A stretch of 64,000 nucleotides of DNA, from the NCBI GenBank assembly GCA_035541935.1, contig DATKMJ010000068.1:1-64000 (forward strand), in the 5' to 3' direction. Under the pieces are notes generated by a model. That model was not told the origin of the DNA, made no database searches, and saw only the letters and a list, made by a program, of their open reading frames with translations. The position numbers were made by a program, and so were the translations under genes. Below are positions 59,230 to 64,000 of the stretch, piece by piece; the stretch's first letter is position 1, and the number at the start of each line of letters is the position of its first letter. The DNA is from Candidatus Binatia bacterium (lineage in GTDB: Bacteria; Vulcanimicrobiota; Vulcanimicrobiia; Vulcanimicrobiales; Vulcanimicrobiaceae).

Positions 59230-60567
59230 GTGATCGTCGATCATACGAACGTGGGCGCCGCATTCCGGCGCCTTTCGATTCCGGTTGCGGTGCAGATGCT
59301 CGGCGATCAGCTGCTGGGCACCGTCGATACGATCGCGATCGGCAGCATCGGCACGGTCGCGCTCGCCGGCGCGACCGCGGCGAACGCCGTCTTCGTCTCG
59401 ATCGCATTCGCCGCATACGGATTCATGCTTGGAACGTCCATCGTCGCGGCGCAGCGCATCGGCGCGAGCGACGTGGACGGCTTTGCGCGGACGGTGCGGG
59501 CCGGTATCGCGGTGCCGCTGCTCATCGGCCTCGTCGCCTTCTGCACGAGCCTCTTCTGGGCGCCTGCGGCCATCCACGGTTTGGTCGGCGGCCTCGCGAG
59601 CGCGCACGCGAGCGCGATCTACCTCATGCTGCGCTGCGCGTCGATCCTGCCGATCGCGATCTCCGGCACGTTGATCGTCGGCTTGGGCGCCGCGGGCAAC
59701 CGCGCCATCGGCATTCTCGTGCTCGTGCTCATCAATCTCTTGCACATCCCGCTGCTGCTGATGCTCGGCCTGGGCTGGTGGACGCACCATCCGTTCGGGA
59801 TCGTCGGCGCGGGCGTTTCGTCGCTGCTCTCCGAGACGGTCGCCGCGATCTACGCGATCGTCTACGTCGCGCGCCGCCCCGCCTATCGCGTCTTCTCCGA
59901 GCTGAGCCTCTCGTGGCCGCTCGCCTTCCGCTGCGCTCGGCTCGGACTGCCGGAATCGATCTTCCTCATCGGCGTCACCGTGCCCGACATCGCGATCGTC
60001 GCGATGCTCGCGCCGCTCGGCGCGATCTACGTCGCCGCGTTCCGCGCGCTCAACGTCGTCTCGGATCTCACCTTCGTCGTGCCGAGCCCGCTGCAGAGCG
60101 CGACGCAGGTCGTCATCGGGCAGCGTCTCGGCGCGCGCGACCCGGAAGGCGCGCGCTGGTTCTTCGAGCGCGCGCTGCGATTCTCGCTGATCGTCACGAC
60201 GATCGCGGGCATCGTGACCGCCGCGCTCGCGTGGCCGCTCGCCTACATCTTCACGCTCGACGCCGCGGTCGCGTCGATCGCCGCGCTGCCGCTCGCGCTC
60301 CACATGGTGACGCTGCCGCTCAAGGGCTGGGCGATGGTCGCGCTCGCGCCGATCCGCGCGTCGGGCGACACGCGCTTTTCGATGACGGTCGGCATCCTCT
60401 GCAGCCTCCTCGTCATCCCGCTGGCGTGGATCGGCATCGAGCGCCTCCATATCGGCCTCTACAGCGTCGCGCTCGGCTGGATCGCCGCCTGGGCCGTGCG
60501 CGCGGCGCTGACGCAGTGGAAGCTGCGCGACGGCTCCTGGACGCGGCGGGCTCCGCTCGCGGCCTAA
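59230..60567 (+). CDS. MATE-family efflux transporter
   Basis: A 445-residue inner-membrane antiporter with about twelve helices in two similar halves. AFRRLSIPVAVQMLGDQLLGTVDTIAIGSIGTVALAG is the typical MATE opening, and the second half begins LAFRCARLGLPESIFLIG. It should export small cationic or aromatic compounds using Na+ or H+. GTG start at 59230. Location behind kynU hints it could export a kynurenine-pathway product such as anthranilate; this is inference. Confidence 0.9.
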   Translation: MIVDHTNVGAAFRRLSIPVAVQMLGDQLLGTVDTIAIGSIGTVALAGATAANAVFVSIAFAAYGFMLGTSIVAAQRIGASDVDGFARTVRAGIAVPLLIGLVAFCTSLFWAPAAIHGLVGGLASAHASAIYLMLRCASILPIAISGTLIVGLGAAGNRAIGILVLVLINLLHIPLLLMLGLGWWTHHPFGIVGAGVSSLLSETVAAIYAIVYVARRPAYRVFSELSLSWPLAFRCARLGLPESIFLIGVTVPDIAIVAMLAPLGAIYVAAFRALNVVSDLTFVVPSPLQSATQVVIGQRLGARDPEGARWFFERALRFSLIVTTIAGIVTAALAWPLAYIFTLDAAVASIAALPLALHMVTLPLKGWAMVALAPIRASGDTRFSMTVGILCSLLVIPLAWIGIERLHIGLYSVALGWIAAWAVRAALTQWKLRDGSWTRRAPLAA

Positions 60568-60581
60568 AGAATAGAGCGGAA

Positions 60582-61865
60582 ATGGCGTTCACCGAGGGAT
60601 TCATCTCGGAGCTCGTCGGGCGCCGGGTGACGATCGACGACCTCCCCATCGGTAAGGTTTCCGACCTCCTCGTCGGCAAGCCCGACGCCGTCTTTCCGCA
60701 GATCGACGGGCTCGTCGTCAAAACGGCGCAGGGCCTGCGCTTCGCGCCGATCGAGACGGTCGCCGACGTGGACCGCGACGGCAACGTCGCGCTCACGATG
60801 GCGCCGAAGGAGCCGGCGCCGCCCGAACAAGAGGAACTCTATCTCGTCGCCGACGTGCTCGACAAGCAGATCGTCGACGTGGACGGCCGCAAGGTCGTGC
60901 GCATCAACGACATCGAGGTCGCGAACACCGGCGGCCGGCTGCGCGTCGTCGCCGCCGACGTCGGCCTCGCGGGCCTGCTGCGCCGCCTCGGCCTGCGGGC
61001 GTTCGGCCGGCGCCTCTCGCGCATCGAAACCGTCCGCCGCTCGATGATCGCGTGGGATTCGGTCGCGCCGATTCGCGACGTCAATCCTTCGCAAGTGCGG
61101 CTCTCCGTCAAGAAGAGCCGGCTCGCGCGCCTCCATCCCTCGGAGCTCGCCGAGATCATCGGCGATCTCTCATCGCGCGAGGCGCTCGCCGTCGTCGGTC
61201 AGCTCGACGACGAGACCGCTGCCGACGCGTTCGAGCATCTCGACGCGGAGACGCGCAAGAGCCTGATCGAGGATATCGGCACCGAACGCGCCGCCGACAT
61301 CATCGAAGAGATGGACGCCGACGACGCGGCCGATCTGCTTGCCGACCTCCCCGAAGAGCAGCAGACGCAATTGCTCGCCGAGATGAGCGCCTACACCGCC
61401 GGCGAGCTGCGCGAACTCGTCAAGTATCCCGAAGACACGGCCGGCGGCTTGATGACGACCGATTACGTCTGGATCTATCCGCACCGCACGACCGAGGCGA
61501 CGATCCGCAAGATTCGTGAGATCGCGCCCGCGTCGGAGTTCATCTACTATCTCTACGTCCTCGACAAGAACGACCATCTGCTCGGCACGCTCTCGCTGCG
61601 GACGCTGATGCTCGAGCTGCCGACGGCGTTCATCGAGCGCATCATGGAGACCGACATCGTGACGGTCGCTCCGGACGAGCCGGCCGTCGACGTCGCTTCG
61701 ACGATCGCGAAGTACGATCTGCTCGCCGTCCCGGTGGTGGACGACGCGGGCAAGATGCTCGGCATCGTGACCGTGGACGACGCAATCGACGCGATCATGC
61801 CCGACGAGGTCGCGAAGAAACTGCCGCATCTGCGGCGCCACCGCTCGCGCCGCGCGGCGACGTGA
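60582..61865 (+). CDS. Soluble PRC-barrel/MgtE-N/CBS protein
   Basis: A 427-residue protein with no membrane helix. Residues about 5-145 hold two PRC-barrel-like units (GRRVTIDDLPIGKVSDLLVGK, KQIVDVDGRKVVRINDIEV); 185-285 form the MgtE N-terminal helical domain (LHPSELAEIIGDLSSREAL, ERAADIIEEMDADDAADLLADLP); 290-415 a CBS pair (TTDYVWIYPHRTTEATIRKI, METDIVTVAPDEPAVDVAS, DLLAVPVVDDAGKMLGIVTVDDAID). The MgtE channel domain is missing, so it probably acts as a magnesium or nucleotide sensor. ATG at 60582. Confidence 0.88.
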   Translation: MAFTEGFISELVGRRVTIDDLPIGKVSDLLVGKPDAVFPQIDGLVVKTAQGLRFAPIETVADVDRDGNVALTMAPKEPAPPEQEELYLVADVLDKQIVDVDGRKVVRINDIEVANTGGRLRVVAADVGLAGLLRRLGLRAFGRRLSRIETVRRSMIAWDSVAPIRDVNPSQVRLSVKKSRLARLHPSELAEIIGDLSSREALAVVGQLDDETAADAFEHLDAETRKSLIEDIGTERAADIIEEMDADDAADLLADLPEEQQTQLLAEMSAYTAGELRELVKYPEDTAGGLMTTDYVWIYPHRTTEATIRKIREIAPASEFIYYLYVLDKNDHLLGTLSLRTLMLELPTAFIERIMETDIVTVAPDEPAVDVASTIAKYDLLAVPVVDDAGKMLGIVTVDDAIDAIMPDEVAKKLPHLRRHRSRRAAT

Positions 61866-63001
61866 CCCCGGAGAAGATCGTCGAGTTCACCGAGGCGCTC
61901 GCGCGCGTCGCGGCATCGGGCGGCGGCCCGAAAGCGCTCGCGGCGCATCTCGCGCAGACGGCCGGCGGCGGCGTGCTGCTCGAGGACGCGCAGTGGCGAC
62001 ACATCGCGACCGCCGGTACCGGCGAGGTTCCGGCGAGCGCGCGCGAAACGGTCGAGTCGGGTGCGGCCGGCCGCGCGACGCGCGTAACGGCCGGCAATCA
62101 CGAACTCGGCTGGCTCTCGATCTTCGGCACGAACTCCGCGGCGCAGACCGATCTCCTCTTGCGCTTAACCGCGGCCGCGATCGGCGTCGAGCTGGCGCGC
62201 GACGCGCCGGCGCCGCGCACGCGAACGACGGATTTCTGGGAAGCGCTGCTCCAACGGTCGTTTCACGACGCCGGCGCGGCACGCGAAGAGGCGCAAACGC
62301 ACGGCGTTACGCTGGCGCCCTATTACGTCGCGGTCGCGCTCGAGGCCGAGTCGAGCGGCGACGCGCGCAAGCCGTCGGATCTACGCGAGGTGCGCGCGCT
62401 CGCGTGCGACGCCTTTGCGAGCGCGGGCGATCTCGGCTTGCTCGAACGCGGGCCGACCCTCTTCGTCTTCGTCCCCGCCGGTCGCACGGTCGACGCGAGC
62501 AACGCCCGGACCGCGGCGAGCCTCCTGCCGAAGAGCGCGGCGCGGCGCGCGCCGCACCTGCGCGTCTCCGGCGGCGTCGGCACGGTCGAACCGCCGGTGC
62601 GCGCGCGAGAGAGCGCGACCGCGGCGGAAGCGGCGCTCGCGATCGGACGCCGGGTCTACGGAAGCGGGCACGTCGCGGCCTACGACGATCTCGGCGCCTA
62701 TGCGTTGATCTACGAGGGCGCGGGCGTCGAGCGACTGCGCGCGTTCGCATCGGCGGTGCTCGCGCCGCTGCGCGCCTACGACGAGAAGCATCAGACCGAA
62801 CTGGAGCGGACGCTCAAGCTCTACTTCAAAGTCGGACAGAACGTGAAGACGGCGGCCGCGGAGTTGAACGTCCACCGGCACACGGTCTTCTATCGCTTGC
62901 GTCAGATCGGCGAGATCTGCTCGCGCTCGCTGGAGAACCCGCACGATCAGCTCACCCTTCGCTTGGCCGTTGCCGTCCATGAACTCCACGACTCGATCTG
63001 A
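61862..63001 (+). CDS. PucR/CdaR-family transcriptional regulator
   Basis: A 379-residue regulator. The C-terminal 60 residues carry the PucR HTH: LERTLKLYFKVGQNVKTAAAELNVHRHTVFYRLRQIGEI, ending with DQLTLRLAVAVHELHD. Upstream is a GGDEF-like/CdaR module with LYEGAGVERLRAFASAVLAPL and VGTVEPPVRARESATAAEAAL, and an N-terminal GAF-like sensor (GGVLLEDAQWRHIATAG). GTG start overlaps the stop of the MgtE-like gene by 4 bp. Its 3' end overlaps the glutamine synthetase gene by 23 bp, which is the likely target. Confidence 0.88.
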   Translation: MTPEKIVEFTEALARVAASGGGPKALAAHLAQTAGGGVLLEDAQWRHIATAGTGEVPASARETVESGAAGRATRVTAGNHELGWLSIFGTNSAAQTDLLLRLTAAAIGVELARDAPAPRTRTTDFWEALLQRSFHDAGAAREEAQTHGVTLAPYYVAVALEAESSGDARKPSDLREVRALACDAFASAGDLGLLERGPTLFVFVPAGRTVDASNARTAASLLPKSAARRAPHLRVSGGVGTVEPPVRARESATAAEAALAIGRRVYGSGHVAAYDDLGAYALIYEGAGVERLRAFASAVLAPLRAYDEKHQTELERTLKLYFKVGQNVKTAAAELNVHRHTVFYRLRQIGEICSRSLENPHDQLTLRLAVAVHELHDSI

Positions 63002-64000
63002 GTGGCGCAGGCCCTCCGCAAAGCGCGAGGTCGTGCGCCTCGCGCGGGAGCGCGACGTCCGCTTCGTGCGCTTGGTCTTCGCCGACATCTTCGGCGTGAG
63101 CAAGAACGTCTCGATTCCGATCGACGAACTCGAGCCGGCGCTCGACGGGCGCATCACGTTCGACGGGGGCTCGATCGACGGGTTCGTCCGCGGCGAGGAG
63201 CTCGACATGCTCCTGCGCCCCGATCCCTCAACGTTTGCGATCTATCCGTGGCGCGCCGGCGGCGAGGGCTGCGAGGCGCGCTTGATCTGCGACATCGCGA
63301 TGCCCGACGGCACGCCGTTCGAAGGCTGCCCGCGGACGACGCTGCGCCGGGCCATCGAAGGCGCGACCGCGCTGCAAGGGCTGCGCGTCGGCCTCGAGAT
63401 CGAGTTCTACCTCTTCGAGCGCAACGACGGCACCGCCGTGACGACGGCAACCTCGGACGTCGGCTCCTACTTCGACTTCTCGGCGAACGATCGCGGCGAA
63501 GAGGCGCGCAACGCAATCGTCGCAGCGCTGCGCTCGATGGGCGTTCCGATCGCCTCGGCGCACCACGAGCACGGGGCCGGCCAGCACGAGATCGACGTCG
63601 CGCACGACGATCCGCTCGCCGCCGCCGATCACGCGCTGACGCTGCGTACGATCGCAAAACACGTCGCCGCCGAGTTCAATCTCGAAGCGACCTTCATGCC
63701 GAAGCCGCTGGCCGAGTGCGCCGGCAGCGGCCTCCATGCCGATTTCCGGCTGCCGGAGACGAGCGACGAGGAGCCCGCGCTCTATGTCGTCGGCGGGCTG
63801 CTCGCGCACGCGCCGGCGACGACGGCGGTCTGCAATCCGACGGTCAACTCGTACAAACGCTTGGTGGCGGCGTGGGACGCGCCGATCTACGCGGTCTGGT
63901 CGGAGCGCAGCGCGAACGCGCTCGTGCGCGTGCCGCCGGGGCAGAGCCCGCCGCGCATCGAGATGCGCAGCCCCGACCCCGCCTGCAATCCGTATCTCGC
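62979..64000 (+). CDS. Glutamine synthetase family protein (cut by window end)
   Basis: At least 340 residues of a type I-like glutamine synthetase. FVRLVFADIFGVSKNVSIP (beta-grasp), FDGGSIDGFV, then catalytic domain: GLEIEFYLFE (metal-binding Glu), HHEHGAGQHEIDVAH and GSGLHADFRLPETS, with NSYKRLVAAWDAP and RVPPGQSPPRIEMRSPDP (ATP/glutamate site). GS fuses an amine to glutamate with ATP; because a PucR-type regulator is coupled to it, it could be a glutamylpolyamine or glutamate-amide ligase rather than housekeeping GlnA. The ATG at 62979 lies inside the PucR gene. The C-terminus is outside the window. Confidence 0.85.
   Translation, partial: MNSTTRSEWRRPSAKREVVRLARERDVRFVRLVFADIFGVSKNVSIPIDELEPALDGRITFDGGSIDGFVRGEELDMLLRPDPSTFAIYPWRAGGEGCEARLICDIAMPDGTPFEGCPRTTLRRAIEGATALQGLRVGLEIEFYLFERNDGTAVTTATSDVGSYFDFSANDRGEEARNAIVAALRSMGVPIASAHHEHGAGQHEIDVAHDDPLAAADHALTLRTIAKHVAAEFNLEATFMPKPLAECAGSGLHADFRLPETSDEEPALYVVGGLLAHAPATTAVCNPTVNSYKRLVAAWDAPIYAVWSERSANALVRVPPGQSPPRIEMRSPDPACNPYL

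Noticed and set aside
1-64000. CRISPR array, integrase, prophage or insertion sequence
   Set aside because: No regularly spaced repeats, transposase, integrase or phage structural genes were found on either strand.

Overview
The window is GC-rich, densely coded bacterial chromosome from a diderm (Gram-negative-type) organism. It carries outer-membrane beta-barrel proteins, an Omp85-like protein and many lipoproteins with a clear lipobox. No phage, plasmid or transposase gene is visible. The gene mix (acid-stress HdeD proteins, glutamate decarboxylase, several propeller lipoproteins, GloVer-repeat protein, NB-ARC regulators, kynurenine genes) fits uncultivated lineages such as Candidatus Eremiobacterota or Acidobacteriota. 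This placement is inference from gene content, not a phylogenetic result.

Region 1 (1-13.4 kb): a minus-strand operon of thioesterase (cut by the window edge), phosphoesterase, hisC and moeA diverges from serS. Then come a DUF2249-Crp regulator and a minus-strand operon of propeller lipoprotein, SRPBCC-like protein, FAD monooxygenase and cytochrome c. Facing that operon is the most striking gene of the window: a secreted multicopper oxidase fused to a ZIP-type metal transporter (9534-11408). It has a palindrome touching its start codon and an outer-membrane barrel gene behind it.

Region 2 (13.5-19.4 kb): glutamate decarboxylase, tRNA-Ser(UGA), a DUF1254/DUF1214 exported protein, an AraC regulator and a GH18-like lipoprotein.

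Region 3 (19.5-34 kb): a stress and envelope neighbourhood. It has two HdeD proteins, DUF6582, DUF1269, small helical proteins, a Cys/His-rich miniprotein, a PQQ dehydrogenase with cytochrome c domain, a two-component system, a divergent NRAMP transporter, an M48 peptidase and a PAS histidine kinase. Two adjacent genes here are broken: an Omp85-like gene by a frameshift in a five-base homopolymer, and a small helical gene by an in-frame amber codon. Two long perfect hairpins lie between genes.

Region 4 (34-45 kb): two large XRE/NB-ARC/TPR regulators flank an NADPH:quinone-type reductase, a short HTH regulator and a propeller lipoprotein. Small lipoproteins, a DUF2252 protein and an exported Asn/Gly-rich protein follow.

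Region 5 (45-57 kb): gnd, a split chromate transporter behind a CYTH-like protein, a GloVer-repeat lipoprotein, tandem exported paralogues, a prolyl oligopeptidase, a phosphoesterase/phospholipase-C-like lipoprotein, a sedolisin-like peptidase and an AGT-like protein whose catalytic Cys is Ala.

Region 6 (57-64 kb): tryptophan 2,3-dioxygenase and kynureninase overlap by 4 bp, followed by a MATE exporter, a soluble PRC-barrel/MgtE-N/CBS protein, a PucR regulator and a glutamine synthetase cut by the window end.
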